Part shown: positions 8,719-17,023 of the stretch, in pieces
How the letters are laid out: each line of letters starts with the position of its first letter
Position numbering within the stretch: the first letter of the stretch is position 1
DNA from: Flavobacterium sp. MK4S-17
GTDB taxonomy: Bacteria; Bacteroidota; Bacteroidia; Flavobacteriales; Flavobacteriaceae
Assembly: GCF_009848495.1 (NCBI RefSeq)
Contig: NZ_WWEP01000012.1
Span: 1-64,000 of the forward strand
DNA: 64,000 bases
Reading direction: 5' to 3'
Notes under the pieces: generated by a model
Told to the model about the DNA's origin: nothing
The model's input: the letters and a program-made list of their open reading frames with translations, nothing else
The model's database searches: none
Made by a program: the position numbers and the translations under genes

Positions 8719-10081
8719 TATATCAGACAACAATCCTGTGCATGTAGAAAACGGTACAGATTATGAGACGATAAAAGTGCTTAACAGCAGGCCGCACTAT
8801 AAAATCCTTAACAGGATAATAGGCTTTGTATGCCTTTTAAGCGTTATTGGGCTGTTTTTGCCATGGACGCAAAATATAAGGGGTACAGGTGCCGTAACTA
8901 CGCTGAAGCCAGACCAGCGCCCGCAAACAATACACTCGGCTATTGCAGGGCGTGTTGAAAAATGGTATGTACAGGAGGGTGATTTTGTAAAAAAAGGCGA
9001 TACCATTGTTTTTATATCTGAAATCAAGGAAGAATATTTCGACCCTAATCTTGTAGAAAATACAAAACAGCAGGTAGACGCTAAAAAAATGGCGAGCGAA
9101 TCCTACAGCGATAAGGTGGGAGCCCTTGAAGGGCAGATACAATCGCTGCGCACAGAACTGGGACTTAAACTTGAGCAGGCAAGGAATAAAATTAAACAGG
9201 CGCAGCTTAAAGTTAAAAGCGACAGTATGGACCTTGCCGCTGTTAAAACACAATTAACCATTGCACAAACACAGTTTGACAGGGCAGTAACTCTTAACAA
9301 AGACGGACTTAAACCATTAACAGAAGTAGAGGAAAAAAGGCTGAAGCTACAGGAAGCCCAGGCAAAAATAATTACACAGGAAAATAACCTTCTGGCATCT
9401 AAAAATGAACTGATAAACGCCAAAGTAGAAATAAACCGAATAGGTGCAGAATACACCGAAAAAATATCAAAAGCCAGCAGTGATAAATATACTGCGCTAA
9501 GCAGCCAGTATGATACTGATGCACAGGTTACCAAGCTGGAAAACCAATATGTTAATTACAGCATACGCAATGGGCTGTATTATATAAAAGCACCACAAAA
9601 CGGCTATGTAAACAAAGCCCTGCTTAGCGGTATAGGCGAAACCATTAAGGAGGGTACGCCCATTGTAAGCATAATGCCGGCAGGATATGACATTGCCGTA
9701 GAAACCTTTGTTGACCCTATAGATTTACCTTTAATTAAAAAAGGCAGTAAAATAAGGATTTGGTTTGACGGATGGCCAACCATAGTATTTTCAGGATGGC
9801 CTGGCATATCTTACGGTACTTTTGGGGGGCGTGTAGTGGCTATTGAAAACTTTATAAGCCCAAACGGCAAATACAGGATACTGGTTTCACCCGATAAGGA
9901 TGAAGAACCCTGGCCCGAACAGCTAAGTATAGGTGCCGGGGCACAAACCCTCGCCCTGCTTGATGTTGTACCGGTATGGTATGAAATATGGCGAAACCTT
10001 AACGGCTTCCCCCCTAATTATTATACCGCTCCCGGTATAGATAAAACAGCGGCAGCAACTCAAAATAACAGCAAAAAATAA
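8711..10081 (+). CDS. HlyD-family periplasmic adaptor subunit
   Basis: 456 residues, overlapping the ABC gene by 8 bases. One transmembrane helix near residues 30-50 (IIGFVCLLSVIGLFLPW) is followed by a biotinyl-lipoyl-like half-motif (IHSAIAGRVEKWYVQEGDFVKKGDTIVFI), a long coiled-coil hairpin (about 115-280, rich in Lys/Gln/Glu) and the second half-motif (YIKAPQNGYVNKALLSGIGETI). The beta-barrel and membrane-proximal domains close the protein. It should bridge the inner-membrane ABC protein and the TolC channel. Longer than RND adaptors, as expected for type I secretion. Confidence 0.93.
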   Translation: MLNISDNNPVHVENGTDYETIKVLNSRPHYKILNRIIGFVCLLSVIGLFLPWTQNIRGTGAVTTLKPDQRPQTIHSAIAGRVEKWYVQEGDFVKKGDTIVFISEIKEEYFDPNLVENTKQQVDAKKMASESYSDKVGALEGQIQSLRTELGLKLEQARNKIKQAQLKVKSDSMDLAAVKTQLTIAQTQFDRAVTLNKDGLKPLTEVEEKRLKLQEAQAKIITQENNLLASKNELINAKVEINRIGAEYTEKISKASSDKYTALSSQYDTDAQVTKLENQYVNYSIRNGLYYIKAPQNGYVNKALLSGIGETIKEGTPIVSIMPAGYDIAVETFVDPIDLPLIKKGSKIRIWFDGWPTIVFSGWPGISYGTFGGRVVAIENFISPNGKYRILVSPDKDEEPWPEQLSIGAGAQTLALLDVVPVWYEIWRNLNGFPPNYYTAPGIDKTAAATQNNSKK

Positions 10082-10083
10082 GT

Positions 10084-11484
10084 ATGAAAGCATTTTATAT
10101 ACTTATAATTTCACTGGTTTTTGCAAAAGCCCCGGTTAATGCACAGGAGTTTCAGCAGGATGTGCTTAGCTTCAGGGAGTATTTGGGGTATGTAAAAAAA
10201 TATCATCCCCTTGTAAGCCGTGCCAACCTGGAAATTGATAAGGCGCAGGCGGGGCTGATGGAAGCCCGTGGCGGCTTTGACCCTAAGATTGAAGTGGATT
10301 TCGATAAAAAACAGTTTAAGGATAAAGAGTATTACTCTATTTTAAACAGCAGTTTTAAAATTCCCACCTGGTATGGTATAGAAATTAAGGCCGCTTTTGA
10401 TAACAGCGAAGGTATTTATGTAAATCCGCAAAATACCACACCAAACCAGGGGCTTACATCATTAGGCGTAACTGTGCCCGTTGGGCAGGGATTGTTTATA
10501 AACCGCAGGATGGCCGACATAAGGCAGGCAAGGCTGCAGTTACAGCTTAGCGAGTCGCAGCAGCGTTTGGCAAGCCTGGAAGTTTTATATAATGCTTCAC
10601 TTGCTTATTTTTCATGGTTAAGGCATTATAACGAAGTTGAAATGTACAGGGAATACCTTGATTATGCCAAGGTGCGTTATAACGGCGTATTGAAGTTGAT
10701 TGAACAGGGTGATAAACCTGCCATTGACAGTATAGAAACAGGTATATCGGTAAAAAACCGGGAACTGGGGCTTGAAAATGCAATACTTAAACTTAACAAG
10801 GCACGCCTTGAACTGGCAAACTACCTGTGGATAAACGGTACACCTGTTGAGCCTGCAGAAAATTTAAAGCCAGAAATAAACCTGATGGAAAGTATTCCTG
10901 AAGTTTTAAATACAGCCCGGTCCGGAAACCCGGAAGAAATAATTGCAGGGCATCCTAAACTTAAAATGCTGGAAACAAAGATCGAAATGCTTAATATTGA
11001 GCGAAAGCTTAAAGCAAACTACCTGCTGCCAAAAATTGACCTTGGTTATTATTACCTTTCAGAACCTTCGCAATTTGATTCTTTCCGTACGGAAGATTAT
11101 AAAATAGGGCTTAATTTTTCATTTCCTATTTTCCTGAGGAAAGAACGGGGTGCGCTTAAGCTGGCAAAACTAAAGTTGCAGGATACGCAATATGAACTTT
11201 TGCAGGAAAGGCTGCAGATTAAAAACAAGATTGATGCACAGATTACAGAACTGACATCGTTAAAAAAACAGTCAGGCCTGATTAATAACCTTGTGGATGA
11301 TTACCGTAAAATGCTGGAAGCAGAGGAAAGGCTTTTTTCTTTTGGGGAAAGCTCCATATTTATAATCAACTCCCGCGAAAACAATCTAATATCGGCCATG
11401 ATACAGCAAATATCGCTTGAAAACAGCTTTTTGATAAGTAATGCCGATTTATTCCGGGTGATGGCTGTTAATGCAGCTCCATAA
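10084..11484 (+). CDS. TolC-family outer-membrane efflux protein
   Basis: 466 residues with a signal peptide (MKAFYILIISLVFAKAPVNA). Two long helical repeats typical of outer-membrane efflux proteins are visible, each with heptad-like charged and alanine-rich segments (ANLEIDKAQAGLMEARGG; ETKIEMLNIERKLKANYLLP). It begins 2 bases after the HlyD gene and completes the TetR-ABC-HlyD-TolC operon, supplying the outer-membrane channel. It ends 12 bases before the convergent cation transporter gene, with no obvious hairpin between. Confidence 0.92.
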   Translation: MKAFYILIISLVFAKAPVNAQEFQQDVLSFREYLGYVKKYHPLVSRANLEIDKAQAGLMEARGGFDPKIEVDFDKKQFKDKEYYSILNSSFKIPTWYGIEIKAAFDNSEGIYVNPQNTTPNQGLTSLGVTVPVGQGLFINRRMADIRQARLQLQLSESQQRLASLEVLYNASLAYFSWLRHYNEVEMYREYLDYAKVRYNGVLKLIEQGDKPAIDSIETGISVKNRELGLENAILKLNKARLELANYLWINGTPVEPAENLKPEINLMESIPEVLNTARSGNPEEIIAGHPKLKMLETKIEMLNIERKLKANYLLPKIDLGYYYLSEPSQFDSFRTEDYKIGLNFSFPIFLRKERGALKLAKLKLQDTQYELLQERLQIKNKIDAQITELTSLKKQSGLINNLVDDYRKMLEAEERLFSFGESSIFIINSRENNLISAMIQQISLENSFLISNADLFRVMAVNAAP

Positions 11485-11496
11485 AATTTATTTAAA

Positions 11497-12447
11497 TTAT
11501 TCCCATTCAGGTACTTCTTCAACTATACTTACTATAATTTCATACAGCTTCCAGTCAACGGCCTTTAAGTGCTTTACGGCGAGTTCCGCTTTTTCAGGAA
11601 GCTGTTCCATAATAACAGGCACTATAAAAACCTCGCCAAAAAAAACCTGTCCCTGCTCCCTCATCCGCACGGCTGAATCCTGTACCCAGTCCCACGCCTG
11701 TACTTCGGCAGCCAGTTTTTCTACAAGTTCTTCCTTTTTGCCTGTTTTCGTGTGCACAGGGTGGCGGTCCATTAAGTCCAACACAGCCGTTTTTAGCTGG
11801 GTAAAACCATCTTTTACAACAGATATCCCTATAAAAAGCGCAGCGGCAGCATCTGCCCACCACCAACCCATGCCTATGCCTATAATGCCTGCAATGGCTG
11901 CAAAAGCTGTCATATAATCGGCTTTTTGTGTATCAGCATCTGTAAACAATATTTTATTATGGAGATTTACCGAAATAGGTAATTTCTTAAAACCTAAAAT
12001 CATGGCGGGTATGGCACTGTATAGTAAAACAAGTATCATAATCCAGCCCATCCATACCTGCCTGCCAAAAATTACTGTGCTGCCTATAGTGGCATGCTCA
12101 GCAGAAAAAAGTGTAATAACAGAGTCAACTACTATATAAATGCCCATGGCAAAAAGTGCCAGCGATCCGGCAAGGAATGCTATACCGAACACACTATGGT
12201 AGCCATAAGGAAAGTTTTTATTGGGGCTTTTGGCAAAGTATCTTGAGCCTATTAAAAAACTTATGCAGGGTATAAGCCCTAAAGCATCTTCAAGCGTTGC
12301 CGATTTCATTGCCTGTGATGTACCCATTACAATATACATGATTACTACTACGCTCAGCAGGTAAAAAAAAGTAATCCATTCCAGTTTTTTAGCCCTTTCA
12401 AATTGAGGTTTAAGTTCCTGCGGAAGTTCAAATTGCCTGATTTTCAT
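11497..12447 (-). CDS. Cation diffusion facilitator (CDF) family transporter, non-canonical metal site
   Basis: 316 residues with about five or six hydrophobic segments and a cytoplasmic C-terminal domain (VLDLMDRHPVHTKTGKKEE onward), the CDF layout. In canonical CDF exporters TM2 carries DxxxD and TM5 carries HxxxD. Here TM2 reads LEDALGLIPC, with only one Asp, and the TM5 region reads DADTQKADYMTAF, without the His. Cation and direction are therefore uncertain; a proton-coupled divalent-cation exporter is the best guess. It overlaps the upstream lipoprotein gene by 4 bases, so the two are translationally coupled. Confidence 0.82.
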   Translation of the reverse strand: MKIRQFELPQELKPQFERAKKLEWITFFYLLSVVVIMYIVMGTSQAMKSATLEDALGLIPCISFLIGSRYFAKSPNKNFPYGYHSVFGIAFLAGSLALFAMGIYIVVDSVITLFSAEHATIGSTVIFGRQVWMGWIMILVLLYSAIPAMILGFKKLPISVNLHNKILFTDADTQKADYMTAFAAIAGIIGIGMGWWWADAAAALFIGISVVKDGFTQLKTAVLDLMDRHPVHTKTGKKEELVEKLAAEVQAWDWVQDSAVRMREQGQVFFGEVFIVPVIMEQLPEKAELAVKHLKAVDWKLYEIIVSIVEEVPEWE

Positions 12448-12878
12448 TTCTTTTCTTTATAGTTTAACAGGTAGGTTTCAAGTTCATACAGCAGCTTGTT
12501 TTCGCCGCGTGCTACTAAAATGCAGTTATCGTTATCGGTATAAGTAGTGCTTAATCCTGCCTTTTCCTTCCACATAGTATTTTTCTTAAAGCCACCAACC
12601 ATTATATGCAGTTTGTAATTTTCCATTTTCTTTATAAGTTCACTTTCAGTACCATAAATATAATGTACCTCTAAACCTTGTTCATCTGCAAACTCATTAA
12701 TCATTTCTACCTCACTTCCTGCCGGCTCATCTGATACTTTAAAACTAAATGGCGGGTGGTGCACATAGCCAACTTTCAGTCCGCTGCTTTTGGCAGTAGC
12801 ATAAGAATTTTCAGGGTCTTTAGGAAAAGAGCATGAGGCAAAACAAAAAAGGCTAAACAGGAAAAAAAATGTTTTCAT
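12444..12878 (-). CDS. Short solute-binding-protein-like lipoprotein
   Basis: 144 residues from MKTFFFLFSLFCFASC; an upstream in-frame start at 12917 would put residues before the signal peptide. The lipobox is FASC with Cys at about residue 16. The mature part (LKVGYVHHPPFSFKV, GSEVEMINEFADEQGLEVHY) resembles lobe 1 of family 3 periplasmic solute-binding proteins, but it is far shorter than the usual 230-250 residues. The gene overlaps the CDF transporter by 4 bases (ATGA), suggesting a joint role, perhaps binding or sensing the transported ion. That role is inference. Confidence 0.75.
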   Translation of the reverse strand: MKTFFFLFSLFCFASCSFPKDPENSYATAKSSGLKVGYVHHPPFSFKVSDEPAGSEVEMINEFADEQGLEVHYIYGTESELIKKMENYKLHIMVGGFKKNTMWKEKAGLSTTYTDNDNCILVARGENKLLYELETYLLNYKEKK

Positions 12879-12988
12879 TTTAAACAGTTTAAGTTCTGGA
12901 AAAAGACTGATTATCAAATTTAGCCACTATCGCTAAAATTTACTTTTAACATTATCACAAAATTTCTTACGTTAAAGGTGTAATTATC

Positions 12989-13029
12989 GCAACAGTATTG
13001 CATTATTGTAATTTTTAAATGTATCTTTG
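12989..13029 (+). promoter_or_regulatory. Promoter with overlapping inverted repeats for the His-rich metal locus
   Basis: The -7 box TATCTTTG (13022-13029) is a perfect Bacteroidota consensus, with a candidate -33 TTG at 12998-13000 (21-base spacing). Two dyads overlap the -33 region: GCAA-CAGTA-TTGC (12989-13001, perfect) and TTGCA-TTAT-TGTAA (12998-13011, one mismatch). AT-rich dyads placed over a promoter like this suit a Fur/Zur-type repressor site. The regulator is inferred. Confidence 0.55.
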
Positions 13030-13036
13030 CATGCTT

Positions 13037-13381
13037 ATGAAAAGGAAGTTTGCCTTATTAAACCTGCTGCTTATGGCTGTTGTATTGCTTACAACCGCCT
13101 ATCAGTCTTTTCATGCTTTAAGCCATAGCAATCAATATGGGCACAGCCATGAAAAGCATGAAGATGAAAAAGTGAGGCATTTCGGCACAAACCATACACA
13201 TGAACATGAGGATTGTTCAATCTGCGATTTTCACTTTGATTTTTTCGTGGCTCCACAGCAGTTTTGTCTTAGGCTTGATTTTCCTTTTCAGCAAATACAC
13301 TACACTTTCAGCACTATAGAGGGTTCACCTTCTTTTGCCGGCAGCCTTTTTGCACACCGCGGCCCACCTGTACTGGTTTAA
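13037..13381 (+). CDS. Small exported His-rich CxxC protein with R-G-PPVL C terminus
   Basis: 114 residues from ATG 13037 (ATG 13031 also in frame; earlier starts lie inside the promoter). A hydrophobic N-terminal segment (LLNLLLMAVVLLTTAY) acts as signal or anchor. It is followed by a histidine-rich stretch (about ten His between residues 26 and 66, for example GHSHEKHEDE and HTHEHED) and then CSICDFHFDFF. The C terminus is FAHRGPPVLV. A related protein with the same CxxCDFHF and R-x-PPVL features lies downstream of the TonB receptor. The layout recalls DUF2946 proteins of Proteobacteria, but I cannot confirm homology. Likely periplasmic or membrane-bound metal binding. Confidence 0.8.
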   Translation: MKRKFALLNLLLMAVVLLTTAYQSFHALSHSNQYGHSHEKHEDEKVRHFGTNHTHEHEDCSICDFHFDFFVAPQQFCLRLDFPFQQIHYTFSTIEGSPSFAGSLFAHRGPPVLV

Positions 13382-13395
13382 GAATATACCAACTT

Positions 13396-13416
13396 CTGTA
13401 ATGGACAACATTACAG
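13396..13416 (+). promoter_or_regulatory. Perfect inverted repeat between the His-rich gene and the TonB receptor gene
   Basis: CTGTAATG-GACAA-CATTACAG is an 8-bp perfect dyad with a 5-base spacer, 30 bases before the receptor start codon. The GTAAT/ATTAC core resembles Zur-box half-sites known in Firmicutes. There is no T-run, so it is not a typical terminator. It may be a second operator or an mRNA hairpin. Confidence 0.45.
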
Positions 13417-13445
13417 GTATGTATTTATTCCTGAACTGAATAATC

Positions 13446-15821
13446 ATGAAAACATATTTAATATGCCTGTTGGCCCTGTTGGCAACAGGCGGATGCCTAT
13501 ACGCACAAAATACCCTTAGCGGTACTGTACAGGCTGTAACGAAACAACCTCTTGACGGGGCACATATACACATAGGGCAGTTGCATGCAAACAGCAGCCC
13601 TACAGGCTACTATGAAATTCATGGGCTCTCCCGTGGCAGTCATCGTGTTATAATTTCTTATATAGGGTATAAAAGCCTTGATACTATTATTACCATAAAA
13701 GAGGATATGGTATTAAATGCAAGGCTTATGCCTGTAAGTACCAAACTTGAAGAAGTTATAGTTAAAGCGGAAAGTAGTGCCGAAAAAAGCAGGAAAAGCA
13801 CAGCATTAGGCACTGAAACCGTAAACAGCAATTATCTGCGCAAGAACAGGGGGGGCAGCCTTATGCAGTCGCTTGAAAATATTGGCGGTATAAGTGCAAT
13901 AAGTATTGGTTCTGGGCAATCCAAGCCAGTGATAAGGGGGCTTGGCTTTAACCGTGTAGTAGTTACCGAAAACGGCATAAAACATGAAAGCCAGCAATGG
14001 GGCGCAGACCATGGGCTGGAAATAGACCAGTATTCAATAGGCAGTGTAAAACTTATTAAAGGGCCTGCTTCACTTTTATACGGTTCTGATGCTATTGGGG
14101 GCATTATAGAAATTGAAAAACCAAGGCCGCCACTACCCGGCACTTTAGGCGGCTCAGTTGAATTTACTGGCAAAACCAACAATAATTTATACGGCTCATC
14201 ATTCAACCTGTTTGGCAGGAAGGAAAAACTATTTTTTGACGCACGTGTAACAGCTATTGATTATGCAGATTATAAAGTGCCTGTAGATTACATTAACATA
14301 TATTCGTACAAGGCTCCGCTATATAAAAACAGGCTTAGGAATACTGCCGGCAATGAGCTTAACCTACATTTAACGGCAGGCTTTGTTTCAGAGGATTTAT
14401 CTTCGGTATTTTATGTGAGCAATCTTAAAACCAAAAGCGGATTGTTTGCCAATGCCCACGGCTTGGAGCCAAGAAATGTAGATACCGGTTTGCACGATGC
14501 ATCCGACAGGGATATCCAGAACCCATATCAGGATGTTAATCATTTTAAAGTTATTAACCGTACCAATTACAAAATGGGCAGGCATAATTTTGAAATGGAA
14601 CTTGGGTATCAAAACAATTACAGGCAGGAATTTAGCGACTATATAAGCCATGGGTTTATGCCACCCGTTTATCCTGAAAGTATGACTATACCTGAAACTC
14701 TGGAAAGAGAATTCAGCAAAAATGTTTATTCGCTTAACCTACGCGATAGCTTTATAATTAATAGGCATGATTTAACCATAGGGTTAAATGCCGAATACCA
14801 GGATAACAATATTGGTGGCTGGGGCTTTATCATACCGGCTTATAACCAGTTTTCCACAGGAATTTTTGCTTACGATAAAATAGCTTTGTCCGAAAACCTG
14901 TTACTTTATTTAGGGGCAAGGTATGACTATGGCACTATTAAAACAGAGAATTATTTTGACTGGTTTACTACTGACGCAAACAGCACACCGCAATACCTGC
15001 AAAGGGCATTTGCCATGAAACGAAGTTTTGACAGCCCAAGTTGGGCTGTGGGGCTTAACTATAACCCCGGCAACTGGAATTTAAGGGCTAATGCCGGGCA
15101 AAGCTTCAGGATGCCTATTGCAAAAGAACTGGCTTCAAACGGGGTAAATTATCACCAGTTTAGCTATGAATTGGGCAATGCGGATTTAAGTGCTGAAAAA
15201 TCATACCAACTTGATTTAGGTGCTACATGGCAGAATTATGGCCTGATGGTAGATGTATCGCCCTTTGTAAATTATTTCCCGAACTACATTTACCTTAACC
15301 CTACTCCTGAGTATGATTATGCCTATGGAGCCGGTAACCAGATTTTTAAATACACCCAAAGCAAGGTTTTGCGGTATGGCGGTGAAGTAAAAATAAATTA
15401 CAGTTTTGCATCGCATTATACTGTTGGGGTTGTAGGTGAATATGTTTATTCCGAGCAGCAGTCAGGGCCAAAAAAAGGTTTTACGCTCCCCTTCTCCCCT
15501 CCGCCTTCAGCGCTGTTTAACTTTACCTATACTGATGATTTTAAAAATTTCAAAAATCTGTATGCAGGTATAGATTATAAGCTTGTTGGAGCACAAAATA
15601 ATATAGTACCGCCTGAAAATAAAACTCCCGGATATAACCTGTTCAATTTTTCATTTGGGGGCGACATCCCTCTTAATAATAACCTTATCAATATAAATGT
15701 ACAGGTTCAAAACCTGTTTAATGCAAGTAATTTAAACCATACCAGTTTTTACAGGATTATTGGTGTGCCAGATCCCGGCAGAAATATTATTATAACCGCC
15801 AAAATACCTTTCTCGTTTTAA
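13446..15821 (+). CDS. TonB-dependent outer-membrane receptor, probably for a metal
   Basis: 791 residues. A signal peptide (ends ...GGCLYAQ) is followed by a carboxypeptidase-like regulatory domain (about 22-100, LSGTVQAVTKQPLDGAHIHI), the plug domain (LEEVIVKA, SKPVIRGLGFNRVVVTENGI, QQWGADHGLEIDQ, IKGPASLLYGSDAIGGII), and a 22-strand-type barrel ending in an aromatic residue (IPFSF). The plug has several His/Asp residues. It is flanked on both sides by small His-rich CxxC proteins and followed by DUF4625 lipoproteins, which points to import of a metal or metal complex, zinc being my first guess. The next gene starts at the base after its stop codon. Confidence 0.93.
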   Translation: MKTYLICLLALLATGGCLYAQNTLSGTVQAVTKQPLDGAHIHIGQLHANSSPTGYYEIHGLSRGSHRVIISYIGYKSLDTIITIKEDMVLNARLMPVSTKLEEVIVKAESSAEKSRKSTALGTETVNSNYLRKNRGGSLMQSLENIGGISAISIGSGQSKPVIRGLGFNRVVVTENGIKHESQQWGADHGLEIDQYSIGSVKLIKGPASLLYGSDAIGGIIEIEKPRPPLPGTLGGSVEFTGKTNNNLYGSSFNLFGRKEKLFFDARVTAIDYADYKVPVDYINIYSYKAPLYKNRLRNTAGNELNLHLTAGFVSEDLSSVFYVSNLKTKSGLFANAHGLEPRNVDTGLHDASDRDIQNPYQDVNHFKVINRTNYKMGRHNFEMELGYQNNYRQEFSDYISHGFMPPVYPESMTIPETLEREFSKNVYSLNLRDSFIINRHDLTIGLNAEYQDNNIGGWGFIIPAYNQFSTGIFAYDKIALSENLLLYLGARYDYGTIKTENYFDWFTTDANSTPQYLQRAFAMKRSFDSPSWAVGLNYNPGNWNLRANAGQSFRMPIAKELASNGVNYHQFSYELGNADLSAEKSYQLDLGATWQNYGLMVDVSPFVNYFPNYIYLNPTPEYDYAYGAGNQIFKYTQSKVLRYGGEVKINYSFASHYTVGVVGEYVYSEQQSGPKKGFTLPFSPPPSALFNFTYTDDFKNFKNLYAGIDYKLVGAQNNIVPPENKTPGYNLFNFSFGGDIPLNNNLININVQVQNLFNASNLNHTSFYRIIGVPDPGRNIIITAKIPFSF

Positions 15822-16154
15822 ATGCAGTCTAAAAGATACATAAAAGCTATTTATTCAATACTTATGGCAATGGTTTTCATGAGCCCTCAGCTACTGAACC
15901 CATTGCACATGGTTTTTATGCATCATCATGACAAACCTATTGTACACAATAAAACAGCTACACTTTCAGCCGATGAAATCCACTGTGCCTATTGTGATTT
16001 TCATTTCTTTCACTTTATAAATGAAACCGGTATTGAATACAATACACCTTATATACTGCATAACTTTAAAAAAGAAGCAGGCGTAAATATACAAAGTACG
16101 TTTAGCAATAATTTTTACGGCTCAAACTCCGGCAGGGCACCCCCTGTTTTATAA
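15822..16154 (+). CDS. Second small exported His/CxxC protein with R-A-PPVL C terminus
   Basis: 110 residues. The hydrophobic N terminus (AIYSILMAMVFMSPQLLNPL) is followed by MVFMHHHDKPIVH and then HCAYCDFHFFHF; the C terminus is SGRAPPVL. The CxxCDFHF motif and terminal R-[GA]-PPVL match the protein encoded at 13037-13381, so the two are probably diverged paralogues. It starts immediately after the receptor stop codon and is surely co-translated with it. Proposed role: metal handling in the periplasm or inner membrane next to the receptor (inference). Confidence 0.8.
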   Translation: MQSKRYIKAIYSILMAMVFMSPQLLNPLHMVFMHHHDKPIVHNKTATLSADEIHCAYCDFHFFHFINETGIEYNTPYILHNFKKEAGVNIQSTFSNNFYGSNSGRAPPVL

Positions 16155-16208
16155 ACTTCAGCATAGATACATAATACAATTAAAAGAATAACATTTATAA
16201 CAACTTCA

Positions 16209-16976
16209 ATGAAAAAATATATTTCAAAATTAACAACACTATTATCGCTGGTAGTAATTGCTCCATTAACATCATGCAGCAGCGATGACGATAACGGAAC
16301 CATATCACCTAATATTGATATAACACTTACGGAGGTTGGCCATGGCGGCACACCGGCGCATGCCCATGCCGGGGAAGACCTTCACCTTGAGGCTGAAATA
16401 ATAGCCAAAGCTAAAATTGCAAGCGTTGCAATAGAAATTCATAGTGAGGACAATAATGAGGCTCCTGAAATAACGGCTACATACAACGACTATAACGGCT
16501 TAATAAATGCTACATTCCATAAGCATATAGATATTCCTGCAACACAGCCTGCAGGTATGTACCACCTGCACTTAACAGTTACAGATATGGATGGAAATAC
16601 TAAAACTGCCGAGACAGAAATCGAAATACTGCCTGCTGACAGTGAGGGCGAAATAAGCATTGCCCTAACGGAAATAGGCCATGGCTCAATTGGCAGTTCT
16701 CATGCGCATGCAGGTGAAGAAATGCATATAGAGGGTACAATTACATCAGTACATGCTATAGCAACAGTTTCCATAGAAATACATCATGAAACTAATGCCT
16801 CTGCGCCTGAAATTGAAGCAGAATTTACTAATTATGCAGGGCAGACCAATGTTAACTTTCATGAGCATATAGCTATACCGGCTTCACAGCCAACCGGGCC
16901 TTATCATTTCCACATCACGGTAACAGATGATGAAGGGCACACCCATACGGCTGAATATGAGCTTGAAATAGAATAA
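16209..16976 (+). CDS. Lipoprotein with two His-rich DUF4625 repeats
   Basis: 255 residues. Lipoprotein signal with lipobox LTSC (Cys about 23) and an SSDDD tail typical of surface-exposed Bacteroidota lipoproteins. Two tandem domains of about 115 residues each share LTE[VI]GHG, AHAHAGE / SHAHAGE, VAIEIH / VSIEIH, IPA[TS]QP and a YH[LF]H[LI]TVTD strand, which identifies DUF4625. Each repeat has about eight His in equivalent places, suggesting one or more metal sites per domain. Fourth gene of the His-rich locus; probable metal-capturing lipoprotein at the outer membrane. Confidence 0.85.
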   Translation: MKKYISKLTTLLSLVVIAPLTSCSSDDDNGTISPNIDITLTEVGHGGTPAHAHAGEDLHLEAEIIAKAKIASVAIEIHSEDNNEAPEITATYNDYNGLINATFHKHIDIPATQPAGMYHLHLTVTDMDGNTKTAETEIEILPADSEGEISIALTEIGHGSIGSSHAHAGEEMHIEGTITSVHAIATVSIEIHHETNASAPEIEAEFTNYAGQTNVNFHEHIAIPASQPTGPYHFHITVTDDEGHTHTAEYELEIE

Positions 16977-16986
16977 TGGTATAATC

Positions 16987-17010
16987 TGTGCGGCGGTATG
17001 CCGCCGCACA
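16987..17010 (+). promoter_or_regulatory. Intercistronic GC-rich hairpin between the two DUF4625 genes
   Basis: A perfect 10-bp stem TGTGCGGCGG / CCGCCGCACA with a TATG loop, 10 bases after the first DUF4625 stop codon and 13 bases before the next start. There is no T-tract. It is far more GC-rich than its surroundings. Possible mRNA-stabilising, processing or attenuating element that sets the ratio of the two lipoproteins. Confidence 0.6.
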
Positions 17011-17023
17011 TAAATTTAAATTT

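Noticed and set aside
11471..11917. 148-codon plus-strand frame over the 3' end of the CDF gene
   Set aside because: The CDF frame on the minus strand has clear homology and membrane topology; the plus-strand frame is Ser/Thr-rich shadow sequence.
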